A stretch of DNA of 64,000 nt from Dyadobacter sp. CY323 (GTDB taxonomy: Bacteria > Bacteroidota > Bacteroidia > Cytophagales > Spirosomataceae): NCBI RefSeq assembly GCF_021390245.1, contig NZ_JAJUXH010000011.1, forward strand, positions 1 to 64,000. The letters run 5' to 3'. Below are positions 52,054 through 61,859 of the stretch, piece after piece (the stretch's first letter is position 1; the number at the start of each line of letters is the position of its first letter). The position numbers were made by a program, and so were the translations under genes. The notes under the pieces are model-generated. The model had not been told where the DNA came from and searched no databases. It worked only from the letters and a program-made list of their open reading frames with translations.

Positions 52054-53946
52054 CTATTTATCGTACCCGGGGTTTTGTAACAGTTTGGCATTTCTGTTGA
52101 TTTCATCCCGGCTGAACGGACGGAAGTACATTTTGTCCACCCATTTACGGTTCTCGTGCGACTTCTCTTCCACCGGAGTGTATGTGTAATCGTAAACCGT
52201 CGGATCGTAATGGTAAGGTTCTTTCATGGATTTGCCCGGCTTGAACACCCCAATTACGCTGATATACTGCAAAGGACGGCCCAGGGTAGTCGGAGCGATC
52301 ATCCAGCGACGTGCATCGTGGTAGCGTTGTTCTTCGTAAGCCATTTCAATGCGCTTTTCCTGGCGATAGGCTTCTTTCAAAGCAGCGCCGGTAGCTTTGA
52401 TCGCAGGCATTCCCGCACGGAAGCGGATTTTATTCAGCCAATCAAGTGCAATTGCTTCTTGTCCAAGCTCAATGCTCGCCTCGATGTAGTTAAACACTAA
52501 TTCGGTAACGCGAAGGAAAGGCCAAGGAATGTTCTGACGATCCGTGTTGTCGTACAATGCAGGGTTTGGATCAATAAATTTGCGCATATAGTAACCGGAG
52601 CGGCTGCCATTCCAGTCTTCGATCGAGCTGCTGCGCATATCCAATCCTTTACGGTTAATTAATGCTCCTTTATCGTCCAACAGGTCATAGGTTCCGGTCT
52701 GAACCTGATTTGCAGGATCTTTTGCATCCGACGGACGTGGTTTCCAGGGTGCCCCATCATACATAACAGTCGCATAGAAACGCGGGTCACGATTCACGTA
52801 AGGTGCCGCTTTATGCGTTGGATTGGTCCAGGCGAACGGCGTTCCGTCCATCATCTGGTAATCATCCACCAGCGCTCCGATAGGTGTGTTACCAGCCCAG
52901 TTGTGGTAACCATTGGGTCCGTTATTCAAACCTGTCTGACGCGCACCTTCACCGAGACTCGGTGTAAAATACCTTCCAAAAATTATCTCGTTTGCACCGC
53001 CCGCGTCAAGTGTCTTATCCGCACTTGCCCCCGCCATCGCCATAGAGATATAGTTCAACGTTCCCTGCTCTTTTGATACCGGAGCCGTTAAATCCAACTT
53101 ATAACCTTTGTTGCTGGCGTCCAAAGCGGCTTTTGCAGCAGCTTGTGCCGCCGTCCACCGGGCAGCGCGATCGCCTGAAACGTATCCGAGAAATTCCGGA
53201 TTTGCATATCCCGAAATCACGGAAGACTTGGCTTTTGCAGTAGGTATATCATGAAGATCGCTGGCCGCGTAAAGCAATACCCGGGATTTGAGTGCCAAGG
53301 CAGCTATTTTAGTTGCTCTGCCTTTTACCAGCGTCTTTCCATCTAATAGCAAAGCAGCACTGTCCAAATCGCTCACGATAGACTTCACGCATTCATCGTA
53401 TGTATTACGGGGAACGGTATAATCTTCGTTCAACAGATAAACCTTTTTGATCAATGGAACAGAGCCGTAATAACGTAGCAATTGCTGGTAGTAATAAGCT
53501 CTCATGTAATACGCCTCACCCTTTAAACGGTCTTTCAAAACGGCGTCGGTAAATGTAGCTATTCCCAGATTCGCGATCGCGATATTGGCGGCGCGAATCC
53601 GTGTATACATAGGGCCCCAGCCGTAGGTATCATCTACCCAGCCGAGGTTGGAAGGACTTAAACTACCTTCATTGATGGTATTGATGTTCCGGCCAGTGTG
53701 GGTGAATACTGCTTCATCTGACAATGAAGCAAGCATTTGCTCACCCAAACCACCTTGCTGAAGTCCGGCGTAAATACCTGTTACAAAACCTTCCGCCAGC
53801 GCTCCCTCCTTCCAAACTTCTTCTGTAGGGATTTCAGTTGGTGGCGTCACATCCAAAAAATCCGTGTCGCATGATGACAAGCCACCCGCAATCATCGCCG
53901 CAACTACAAATAAACTTTTATAGCTAAATTTCATATTTGTTTTCAT
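52054..53946 (-). CDS. susD: SusD/RagB-family nutrient-binding lipoprotein
   Basis: A 630-aa outer-membrane lipoprotein that caps its SusC partner and delivers ligand. Leader MKTNMKFSYKSLFVVAAMIA and lipobox LSSC. Typical elements: DFLDVTPPTEIPTEEVWKEG, RLKGEAYYMRAYYYQQLLRY (TPR region), and the C-terminal RTELVFNYIEA-like and YEEQRYHDARRW blocks. The ATG at 53946 overlaps the susC stop by one base (TAATG); 53934 is the alternative. At about 630 aa it is larger than average SusD proteins. The ligand is unknown. Confidence 0.95.
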   Translation of the reverse strand: MKTNMKFSYKSLFVVAAMIAGGLSSCDTDFLDVTPPTEIPTEEVWKEGALAEGFVTGIYAGLQQGGLGEQMLASLSDEAVFTHTGRNINTINEGSLSPSNLGWVDDTYGWGPMYTRIRAANIAIANLGIATFTDAVLKDRLKGEAYYMRAYYYQQLLRYYGSVPLIKKVYLLNEDYTVPRNTYDECVKSIVSDLDSAALLLDGKTLVKGRATKIAALALKSRVLLYAASDLHDIPTAKAKSSVISGYANPEFLGYVSGDRAARWTAAQAAAKAALDASNKGYKLDLTAPVSKEQGTLNYISMAMAGASADKTLDAGGANEIIFGRYFTPSLGEGARQTGLNNGPNGYHNWAGNTPIGALVDDYQMMDGTPFAWTNPTHKAAPYVNRDPRFYATVMYDGAPWKPRPSDAKDPANQVQTGTYDLLDDKGALINRKGLDMRSSSIEDWNGSRSGYYMRKFIDPNPALYDNTDRQNIPWPFLRVTELVFNYIEASIELGQEAIALDWLNKIRFRAGMPAIKATGAALKEAYRQEKRIEMAYEEQRYHDARRWMIAPTTLGRPLQYISVIGVFKPGKSMKEPYHYDPTVYDYTYTPVEEKSHENRKWVDKMYFRPFSRDEINRNAKLLQNPGYDK

Positions 53947-56900
53947 TAAAATGCTAAACGTAAACCTGCGCTCACAACTCTTGCCTGTGGGTAATACTGG
54001 CCGCTGGTGTTGGTAGATTCCGGATCCCAAACCTTGATTTTATCGAAGGTCACCAAGTTCAATCCATTTACGTAAATACGCAGGTTGCTCAAACCGATTT
54101 TTGAACCGATCTCCGTAGGCAGATTATATCCCAATTCGATGTTTTTGATCCGCAGGTAATTGTTGCTTTTCAAGAAGTAATCGTTGATACCAGCCTGGCC
54201 TGTGTTTGTGTAGTAACGGTTGTTACGGTTTGTCAAACGTGGATATTTGTCGGTTGGGTTATCAATGGTCCAGCGATGGTCATAGTCATATTTCAGGTAG
54301 TTACCAATGTCACCCGATTCTGTTAGACCCACAACCTGCAAGCCGCCCAATGTTCCCTGCATTAAAACAGTCAGGTCAAACGATTTGTATCCGAGATTGA
54401 CAGTTGCACCACCCGTAAACCATGGGCGCTGTACTTTTTCCGTACGGATACGGTCATCCGCGCTGATCTTTCCATCACCATTGATATCCTTGAACTTCAT
54501 ATCACCGGGTCTCAGGTTACCTGTAATCGGTGAGTAATCAAGTTTGTTGGCATCGATTTCCGCCTGATCTCTGAATGCTCCGTCAAATGAGTAAACAAGG
54601 AATGATTGGTACGGCATACCGGTTGACTGCTGATAAGAAGGTGCTCCCGGTACTTCATCCCAATATTTGATCTTGTTTTTGGCATAACCCCCATTTACAC
54701 TTACAGAATAGATAAAATCGCCCGCGTTGCCATCATAGCTCACTTTGAATTCCCATCCTTTGTTCTGCAGTTTACCTAAGTTTTGAGGTGGAAGTTTTCC
54801 ATCAATACCAGCAGATGAAGGAGTTGTACCTGTTTTTGGGATCAGGATGTTCGAACGGTTGTTTACGAAGTAGTCAAATTCAAATGAGATCTTGTCATTC
54901 AGCAAAGTACCTTCGATACCGAAGTTGCTGTTGTTTGCAACCTCCCAGGTAAATGCTTTGTTTACAACGCGTGATTCGAGCAAAGTTTTGGCAACCTGAT
55001 CATTGATGATGTAGCTACCAAAGCCCATTGTCGACAGATACTGGTATTCAGCAAGTGTTTCAGTACCAAGGAAATAAGGTTCAGCACCCATTTGACCCCA
55101 TGATCCGCGAACTTTCACATTGTTCATGAAACGAACATTGTTTTTCCAGAAATCTTCCTCTGAAACCCTCCATCCAGCCGATACCCCCGGGAAGAAACCG
55201 AAGCGTCCGTCTTTAGGAAAAATATACGAACCATCCACACGCCACAGGAATTCAGCGAGATATTTCTCTTTGAAGTTGTAGCCGGCACGTCCAAAATAGC
55301 TCAAACGTGCTCTTTTGTAAAGATCGAAGTTGTTGATATCCTGCTCGGCAGTACCACCGGCGAAGAGTTGGTCGACTACCGGGGAAATGAAGTAGCGACG
55401 GAATGCGAAGAATCCATCCGCCTCAACATTCTCACGCTGAATACCGGCCATGACGTTGAAATTATGTCCGCCTACCGATTTCTCGTAGGAAACCTGACCA
55501 GTCAGCTGGATCGAAAGTTCTTGTGAAGCACTTTCTCTCACACGCGGGTCTTTGAAAGTCGAGCGAACAGTTCCAGTCAGGAATGGCGTTTTTCCATCTG
55601 CCTCGTAGGTCTTTTTATCCCAGAAAAAAAGCGTCCAAGGTGTTTCGAAGTTTTTCTGACGGCGATGTTGCTTATCCAGCGCGGCCATTGCATTCACTTT
55701 CAAACCTGGTACGCCCGGAATCTGAATTTCAAGACCTCCATTTGTTTGGATATAATCTCTTTTGTCGTCGTTATAACCTGTCGTGTTGGTCGTGATCACC
55801 GCTGGATTCTGACCGTTTTCAATATCTGGTCCCGGACGTCCGTCTGGCCAGATTGCCATTTCAGTTGGTTTACCGCGCATTAACATCCGGAAAATTGCGC
55901 CGGCACTGTTACCACCACTTGGGAAGTGACGATACTCTTCACGAAGTGTCAGACCCAGGTTTGCAGTTACATATTTGTTGATTTTGGTATCAAGGTTGAT
56001 ACGCATATCATACTGTTTGTAACCAGTAGCCGAGTTCACATAATATCCATCCTGATTGATGTGACCTAGTGAAGCAAGGTATTTAATGTTGTCGCTACCA
56101 CCGGTAAGCTGTACATTATGACGTTGCTGAGGTGCCCATTTTCTTAAAACAGAACCATACCAGTCTGTGTTTGGGTGTAAAAATGGATCGGTACCGTCAG
56201 CGAATTTTTTCATATCGTCCGGATTGAAAACAGCATTGATCACGTTTCCGTTATCAACTCTTTTGTAAGATCCGGTTGTGTTAAATCCTGTCAAAGCACC
56301 TTGCCACTCGCCAACCGGAAGGTTATCATAGATTTGCAATTCGTTACGGATGGTCGCATATTCAGATGCATTCGACATTTCGGGCGTACGGGTCGGCTGT
56401 GATACCCCAAAATTCATGTCATACGATAATTGCGGTTTGCCTGTTTTTCCGCGTTTTGTAGTAATAAGAATTACTCCGTTACCTGCACGTGAACCGTAAA
56501 TCGCGGCCGCCGCATCTTTCAAGACGGAAATACTTTCAATGTCGGCTGGGTTGATCCGGTCCAAGCCACCACTACGGTTTGGTACACCATCCACAACGAT
56601 CAGCGCATTACTGTTTCCCAGAGAGTTAGTTCCCCGGATACGAATGGCTGAACCATCATACCCCGGCTCGCCACTGCTTTGTACAGCAGAAATACCAGGA
56701 AGTCGTCCACCAAGTGTATTGGAAAGGTTAGCCGCAGGAGCTTTCTGAAGCTCGGTACCTTTTACGGCTGTCACCGAGCCAGTCAGCGTGGCTTTTTTAG
56801 CGGTACCATAGCCCACTACCACCACTTCTTCCAGTGCTTTGGTGTCAACTGCAAGCGTTACGTCAACGCTGTTTTTGCTACCAACCGCTATTTCCTGCGT

Positions 56901-57161
56901 CAGGTAGCCTATGAATGAAAAAACAAGGGTTGAATTCCTTTCAGCACTTACATTGTAAACACCCTCATTGTCGGTTACTGTACCGGCTGTCGTTCCTTTG
57001 ACGACAACACTTACACCGGGCAGTGGCTGTCCTTGTTCGTCCTTGATCTTACCCTTGATCGCATTCTGGGCATTGGCGACAATGACCGTAGCGAGGATCA
57101 GACCAAGTGAAAACACACCTCGTGAGATGACACGAGATATCCATTCAGTAGAAAATCTCAT
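53946..57161 (-). CDS. susC: SusC/RagA-family TonB-linked outer-membrane transporter
   Basis: A 1071-aa TonB-dependent importer. Leader ending VIVANAQ, a carboxypeptidase-regulatory-like domain (GKIKDEQGQPLPGVSVVVKG), the SusC signature VEEVVVVGYGTAKKATLTGS-like stretch, the plug with LSNTLGGRLPGISAVQSSGE and DVPNR-type loop, and a 22-strand barrel ending ARVVSAGLRLAF. Transport across the outer membrane together with SusD. First gene of the leftward operon; no ECF sigma/anti-sigma pair is adjacent. Confidence 0.96.
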   Translation of the reverse strand: MRFSTEWISRVISRGVFSLGLILATVIVANAQNAIKGKIKDEQGQPLPGVSVVVKGTTAGTVTDNEGVYNVSAERNSTLVFSFIGYLTQEIAVGSKNSVDVTLAVDTKALEEVVVVGYGTAKKATLTGSVTAVKGTELQKAPAANLSNTLGGRLPGISAVQSSGEPGYDGSAIRIRGTNSLGNSNALIVVDGVPNRSGGLDRINPADIESISVLKDAAAAIYGSRAGNGVILITTKRGKTGKPQLSYDMNFGVSQPTRTPEMSNASEYATIRNELQIYDNLPVGEWQGALTGFNTTGSYKRVDNGNVINAVFNPDDMKKFADGTDPFLHPNTDWYGSVLRKWAPQQRHNVQLTGGSDNIKYLASLGHINQDGYYVNSATGYKQYDMRINLDTKINKYVTANLGLTLREEYRHFPSGGNSAGAIFRMLMRGKPTEMAIWPDGRPGPDIENGQNPAVITTNTTGYNDDKRDYIQTNGGLEIQIPGVPGLKVNAMAALDKQHRRQKNFETPWTLFFWDKKTYEADGKTPFLTGTVRSTFKDPRVRESASQELSIQLTGQVSYEKSVGGHNFNVMAGIQRENVEADGFFAFRRYFISPVVDQLFAGGTAEQDINNFDLYKRARLSYFGRAGYNFKEKYLAEFLWRVDGSYIFPKDGRFGFFPGVSAGWRVSEEDFWKNNVRFMNNVKVRGSWGQMGAEPYFLGTETLAEYQYLSTMGFGSYIINDQVAKTLLESRVVNKAFTWEVANNSNFGIEGTLLNDKISFEFDYFVNNRSNILIPKTGTTPSSAGIDGKLPPQNLGKLQNKGWEFKVSYDGNAGDFIYSVSVNGGYAKNKIKYWDEVPGAPSYQQSTGMPYQSFLVYSFDGAFRDQAEIDANKLDYSPITGNLRPGDMKFKDINGDGKISADDRIRTEKVQRPWFTGGATVNLGYKSFDLTVLMQGTLGGLQVVGLTESGDIGNYLKYDYDHRWTIDNPTDKYPRLTNRNNRYYTNTGQAGINDYFLKSNNYLRIKNIELGYNLPTEIGSKIGLSNLRIYVNGLNLVTFDKIKVWDPESTNTSGQYYPQARVVSAGLRLAF

Positions 57162-57647
57162 AGATTAAAATTTAAGGTTAAAAAATGTAACGGGAACTTG
57201 GTTAACCGTTTAAGCACGGATACGAAAAGTCAATCGTCGGCATTCCCATGAAGCCGGTTCAACAGTTTAAAGAAGGTCTTTTTCGGAAAGTTTTTACATA
57301 GAGATTCTGTTAGGTGAGCTGGAACGTCTGAGCCGATCTGCCTGTGTTATTTGTACACAATTCGATCCGTACTTTTTACAAACTTGATCAATAAGTCCCC
57401 ATTATTAGGATTTACTCATTTGATAGTACAAAAAGATATTAATTATTTCACAAATAAAAACATTCTTTATTTGTGAATATGCATTCTTAAAAAATAACAA
57501 TAAATAGTGCCGTAAAATGCAAAAATGGTTGATTTAGTAGTATATAAGTTACAATAATTCAATTAATAATGCAGATTAGCGGGCTACTGATTTCTTCTTA
57601 TATTAGCTAAAAAAAACAGATACACCTTTCCATAGCGATCCCACCTG
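57162..57647. other. 486-nt divergent regulatory region of the SusCD locus
   Basis: A gene-free, AT-rich region between susC and the divergent haloperoxidase-like gene. It contains a perfect inverted repeat at 57447-57477 and must hold promoters for both directions. No ORF, RNA gene or clear consensus promoter was found. Confidence 0.55.
57447..57477. promoter_or_regulatory. Perfect inverted repeat, candidate operator
   Basis: Arms TTCACAAATAAA (57447-57458) and TTTATTTGTGAA (57466-57477), 12 bp each and perfect, with a 7-nt spacer. Lying mid-way between the divergent susC and haloperoxidase-like genes, it could be the binding site of a shared dimeric regulator. Confidence 0.5.
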
Positions 57648-58997
57648 ATGAAATTGCGTTTATTTACCCTCATGCTGATCCCTTTCGTTTTTAGCTGCAA
57701 AAAGGACCTTTCCCAGGAAGAATATAATGCCAAAGCCGCCGACCCAAAGCTGTTCCATGAAACTGCTACTTATTTGACCGATGTCATTATCCACGACATT
57801 TTCAAACCCCCGGTTGCGAGCCGTATTTATAGCTATGCGTTTCTTGCCGCATATGAGGCATTGGCACCTGGCTACCCTGACTATCAATCACTTGGAGGAC
57901 AACTTGTTAAGTTCAATTCACCACTTAAACCCGATTCGACACTTGAATACTGTTTTGCATTGTCCAGTATTAAGGCATTTACGACCGTTGGGCGCACACT
58001 TACATTCTCGGGGAATATGTGGGATGATTATGAAAAAGGCCTTTTTGCAAAATATCAGGACATGGGAATTCCTGATGAAGTGTACCAACGTTCTGTTGCG
58101 TATGGTGACAGCGTGGCGAAACACGTCCTCGCTTATTCGGCAAAAGACCACTATAAAGAAATTCGCGGATATCGCTATACGGTGACAAATGCGCCCGGCA
58201 CCTGGGTGCCAACTCCACCAGCTTACGCCGATGCATGCGAGCCAATGTGGAATACCGTCCGAACGTTCGCACTGGATTCTGTAACCCAGTTCAGATGTCC
58301 GCCCCCGGCGAAATACGACCTAACAAAAGACAGTCCATTTATGAAGCTGGCGATGGAAGTTTACAACACGGGAAATACGCTGACAGACGATCAGAAAGCC
58401 ACAGCATACTTTTGGGACGATAATGCATTTGTTACGAACGTGGTGGGACATGCCATGTTTGCAAATAAGAAAATGACCCCGGCGGGACATTGGCTGGCAA
58501 TCATTAAAACGGTTACAACCGATAAAAAATACAATCTAATGCAGGCAACCGAAGCTTACACGCTCGGCGCATTGGCCATTTTCGATGCCTTTGTATCCTG
58601 CTGGGACGAAAAGTACAGAAGCGTGCGGATCAGACCAGAGACGGTCATCAATAATAACTGGGCCCCCGAATGGCGTCCATTCCTGGAAACTCCGGCATTT
58701 CCGGAATATGTGAGTGGTCACAGTACCATTTCTGCGGCATGCGGTACTGTTCTGACAAACTTAATGGGAGATAATGTAGCTTTCACCGATACCACCGAAA
58801 AGAAGTATGGTCATGGAGTGAAGTCCTTCAAATCTTTTAAAGATGCTTACTGGGATGCTTCTATCAGCCGGGTATATGGAGGTATCCATTACCGGGATGG
58901 TGTAGAACAAGGTACTTATCTGGGTGAAAAAATCGGAGAAAATATCTGGAAAAGGGCTGTCACGCGGAAGGAGCGTAATGTAGTTGCCGGAAAGTAA
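57648..58997 (+). CDS. Haloperoxidase-like (PAP2-fold) lipoprotein, divergent copy
   Basis: A 449-aa paralogue of the protein at 47276-48592. Leader MKLRLFTLMLIPFVFSCKK with lipobox VFSC. Active-site set: CWDEKYRSVRIRP (Kx6RP), FPEYVSGHS and SRVYGGIHYRD, again with Asp three residues after His. Shared stretches (DEKYRS.RIRPET, FPEY.SGHS.ISA) point to common origin by duplication. Divergent from susC and likely regulated with it. Probably a peroxidase or phosphatase acting at the outer membrane; substrate unknown. Confidence 0.83.
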   Translation: MKLRLFTLMLIPFVFSCKKDLSQEEYNAKAADPKLFHETATYLTDVIIHDIFKPPVASRIYSYAFLAAYEALAPGYPDYQSLGGQLVKFNSPLKPDSTLEYCFALSSIKAFTTVGRTLTFSGNMWDDYEKGLFAKYQDMGIPDEVYQRSVAYGDSVAKHVLAYSAKDHYKEIRGYRYTVTNAPGTWVPTPPAYADACEPMWNTVRTFALDSVTQFRCPPPAKYDLTKDSPFMKLAMEVYNTGNTLTDDQKATAYFWDDNAFVTNVVGHAMFANKKMTPAGHWLAIIKTVTTDKKYNLMQATEAYTLGALAIFDAFVSCWDEKYRSVRIRPETVINNNWAPEWRPFLETPAFPEYVSGHSTISAACGTVLTNLMGDNVAFTDTTEKKYGHGVKSFKSFKDAYWDASISRVYGGIHYRDGVEQGTYLGEKIGENIWKRAVTRKERNVVAGK

Positions 58998-59010
58998 ATT
59001 GGATTAAACT

Positions 59011-59042
59011 CAACTCTAACCACTTAAAGGTGGTCAGAGTTG
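59011..59042. terminator. Bidirectional hairpin between haloperoxidase-like gene and nadB
   Basis: A 13-bp stem with one G-U-compatible mismatch (59011-59023 with 59030-59042). The right arm overlaps the last codons of nadB. There is no long T-run, so efficiency is uncertain. Confidence 0.6.
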
Positions 59043-60598
59043 AAATGCAATCCGATATTTTCGCGTCGGGCCATCGCCATTTTAATGATCAGATAAGAGA
59101 CCGAGATCATATTGCGCAGCTCGCAGATTGCCACTGAAACCTTGGATTCGCGGTAAAGTTGTTCGTGTTCTTTGTGTAACAACTCAAGACGGTCATAGGC
59201 ACGCTTCATTCGGCGATCAGTCCGCACGATACCTACGTAATTTGACATAATGCTGTTGAGCTCGCGTGTCATTTCTGTTACCAGTACCTGTTCCTCGGGA
59301 TGCGTCGTTCCCGAATCGTCCCATTCCGGGATATTTCCCGGCGTCCATGAATCCTCAAAACCCGCGATTGTGCTTTCGTACGCCCGGTGACCAAATACTA
59401 CCGCCTCCAGTAAAGAATTGGAGGCGAGCCTGTTTGAGCCATGCAGACCGGTGCATGCGCATTCGCCGACCGCATACAGGAAGCCGATATTTGTTTTTCC
59501 CCACTCATTTACCCGAATTCCACCACACATATAATGCTGTGCAGGAACAACCGGAATCATATCCCTGCGAACGTCGATTCCCTGTTTGAGACAGTACTCG
59601 GTGATATTGGGAAAATGTTCGAGAAACTTGTCGTAATCACAATGCCGCACATCCAGATACACATGATCAACCCCGTTTTTTTTCATTTCAGAGTCAATCG
59701 CACGCGCAACGATGTCCCTCGGGGCCAGTGATAAACGCGAGTCATAATTTTCCATGAAGGTACTTCCGTCTGCTCTTTTCAGAATTCCGCCAAAACCTCT
59801 CACAGCTTCCGAAATCAGGAAAGACGGCTTTTGTCCAGGCTGATAAAAACTGGTCGGGTGGAATTGAATAAACTCCATATTATCGCAAATTCCTTTGGCG
59901 CGATAAGCCATTGCAATGCCATCGCCGGTGGCAATGGTAGGATTTGTAGTGCTTTGGTAAATATTCCCGATTCCACCCGTTGCGAGCATGGTGGTTTTGG
60001 CTAGGAACTTTTCGACCTCGCCGGTCTGACGGTTCAGGACATATGCACCAAAACATTTGATATCTTCCTGATAACGATAGACCGTTTCACCCAAATGATG
60101 TTGAGTTATCAGCTCTACCGCATAGTAGTGCGTGAATATCTGAATGCTTTTATGACGATTGACTTCTTCGAGCAATGCCCGCTCGATTTCGGCGCCGGTA
60201 ATATCTTTAAAGTGAAGAATCCGGTGGTCGGAATGCCCGCCTTCTTTGGCAAGATCATACTCTCCGCCTTTTTCCCGGTCGAACCGTGTACCGTAATCGA
60301 TCAGTTCCTGGATCCGTACCGGCGCTTCGCGAACTACGATTTCGACGATGTTGCGTTTATTGACCTCGTCACCCGCGTCCATCGTATCCTGAATATGCTT
60401 CTCAAACGAATCTGATTCGGCCCAAACCACTGCAATTCCGCCCTGGGCGTACTTGGTATTGGTTTCATCAGCCTGGACTTTCGTGATGACGGCAATGGAA
60501 ATTTCCTGGTTCAATTGATCAAAATGCCGGGCAAGTTTGGCAGCATAGCTCAGTCCGGCAATTCCCGAACCAATAATCAGAAAATCGAATTGGGGCAT
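59024..60598 (-). CDS. nadB: L-aspartate oxidase
   Basis: A 524-aa FAD enzyme that converts L-aspartate to iminoaspartate, the first step of de novo NAD synthesis. The FAD motif FLIIGSGIAGLSYAAKLA is at the N terminus, HPTSFYQPG and SEAVRGFGGIL are in the flavin/substrate region, and APRDIVARAID carries the active-site Arg of the succinate dehydrogenase/NadB superfamily. The ATG at 60598 is preferred to 60622. Downstream of nadA on the same strand; the two are separated by a heptamer-repeat element. Confidence 0.96.
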   Translation of the reverse strand: MPQFDFLIIGSGIAGLSYAAKLARHFDQLNQEISIAVITKVQADETNTKYAQGGIAVVWAESDSFEKHIQDTMDAGDEVNKRNIVEIVVREAPVRIQELIDYGTRFDREKGGEYDLAKEGGHSDHRILHFKDITGAEIERALLEEVNRHKSIQIFTHYYAVELITQHHLGETVYRYQEDIKCFGAYVLNRQTGEVEKFLAKTTMLATGGIGNIYQSTTNPTIATGDGIAMAYRAKGICDNMEFIQFHPTSFYQPGQKPSFLISEAVRGFGGILKRADGSTFMENYDSRLSLAPRDIVARAIDSEMKKNGVDHVYLDVRHCDYDKFLEHFPNITEYCLKQGIDVRRDMIPVVPAQHYMCGGIRVNEWGKTNIGFLYAVGECACTGLHGSNRLASNSLLEAVVFGHRAYESTIAGFEDSWTPGNIPEWDDSGTTHPEEQVLVTEMTRELNSIMSNYVGIVRTDRRMKRAYDRLELLHKEHEQLYRESKVSVAICELRNMISVSYLIIKMAMARRENIGLHFNSDHL

Positions 60599-60634
60599 TT
60601 TTATCAGGTTAAATTTAGGCAATTTTCTTTTTTC

Positions 60635-60708
60635 CTGTCGGCAGTCGGCGGTCAGCTTTCGGCAGTCGGCTTAGTATTGATAGCTAATCGCCGATAGCCG
60701 GCAGCCAA
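60635..60708. repeat. Heptamer-repeat hairpin between nadA and nadB
   Basis: Left arm of five 7-bp units (CTGTCGG, CAGTCGG, CGGTCAG, CTTTCGG, CAGTCGG; 60635-60669) and right arm TAGCTAA, TCGCCGA, TAGCCGG, CAGCCAA (60681-60708), largely complementary, abutting the nadA stop codon. Confidence 0.75.
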
Positions 60709-61704
60709 TCATATTCCTTTGCTCAGTTCGAGCATGCGTGCGACAGATTCATACGCTTTAAGTCTGATATCTTCGGGTACAAAAATCTCAGGTTGCTCAT
60801 AATAAAGGGCATTGTACACCTTTTCTAACGTATTCATCTTCATATATGGGCATTCGGAGCATGCGCAGGTGTTGTTGTCCGAGCCTGGTGCCGGGATCAG
60901 CTTTTTGTCCGGGACCGATTGTTTCATTTTGTGTAAAATCCCTGCTTCTGTCGCCACAATGAACTTGGTATTCGGAGACTCTTTTACGAATTTCAGAAGT
61001 CCGGTTGTGGAGCTCACGTAATCTGCCTGTCTGAGAATATCTTCTTTGCATTCTGGATGCGCGATCAGCAATGCGTCCGGATTTTCGTCCTGAAGTTGTT
61101 TCAGCTTCTCACGCGAAATATCAATATGCACTATGCAGGCACCGTCCCACAGTACCATATCGCGACCCGTTTTGTGCGCCACATACCTGCCCAGATTAGC
61201 GTCAGGAGCAAAAATGATTTTCTGATCTTTCGGAAGACTTTCAACGATTTGCAAAGCGTTCGAAGAAGTACAAACGATGTCCGTTAATGCTTTTATTTCG
61301 GCGGAACAATTGATATAACTGATTACGATATGGTCCGGATATTGTGCTTTAAATGCAGCGAATTTATCGGCCGGCGCCGAGTCGGCGAGCGAGCAGCCTG
61401 CATTCAGGTCCGGGATTACGACTTTCTTATTTGGACTGAGGATTTTTGCTGTTTCCCCCATGAAATGCACCCCGCAGAAAATGATCATATCCGCCTCGGT
61501 GGCAGCCGCCTGCTGCGAAAGTCCCAGACTGTCGCCAATGTAATCGGCCAAATCCTGAATTTCCGCATCGACATAATAATGTGCCAGGATCACCGCATTC
61601 TTTTCCTTTTTTAACCGGTTAATTTCTTCAATCAAATCAATATCATCAGCGATCGCTTCGGTAACATATCCGTAACGGTTCACTTGTTGTTCAATAGTTG
61701 TCAT
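60709..61704 (-). CDS. nadA: Quinolinate synthase
   Basis: A 331-aa [4Fe-4S] enzyme condensing iminoaspartate with dihydroxyacetone phosphate to quinolinate. The conserved Cys residues are in [22 protein letters not shown] and the C-terminal [40 protein letters not shown] is the NadA opening. The ATG at 61704 ([14 protein letters not shown]) is preferred to 61731. Works with nadB; an operon of the two is likely despite the repeat between them. Confidence 0.96.
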   Translation of the reverse strand: MTTIEQQVNRYGYVTEAIADDIDLIEEINRLKKEKNAVILAHYYVDAEIQDLADYIGDSLGLSQQAAATEADMIIFCGVHFMGETAKILSPNKKVVIPDLNAGCSLADSAPADKFAAFKAQYPDHIVISYINCSAEIKALTDIVCTSSNALQIVESLPKDQKIIFAPDANLGRYVAHKTGRDMVLWDGACIVHIDISREKLKQLQDENPDALLIAHPECKEDILRQADYVSSTTGLLKFVKESPNTKFIVATEAGILHKMKQSVPDKKLIPAPGSDNNTCACSECPYMKMNTLEKVYNALYYEQPEIFVPEDIRLKAYESVARMLELSKGI

Positions 61705-61806
61705 TATGGTGAATATTGGCTTTTCGTTCATGTTAAAATCCAGGCCGGAATTTACGATATTAAAACCATTGAGAAGTCAAGAAAGTGCATGAAGAACTAT
61801 AAATGC

Positions 61807-61840
61807 AAAAAGCCGCAAGGTTTCCCAGCGGCTTTTTATC
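61807..61840 (-). terminator. Rho-independent terminator of the phosphate-carrier gene
   Basis: A perfect 10-bp stem (61807-61816 with 61828-61837) with A- and T-runs on either side; on the minus strand it lies 20 nt after the phosphate-carrier stop. It separates that gene from nadA. Confidence 0.82.
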
Positions 61841-61859
61841 ATTTGAATGCGATTGATTT

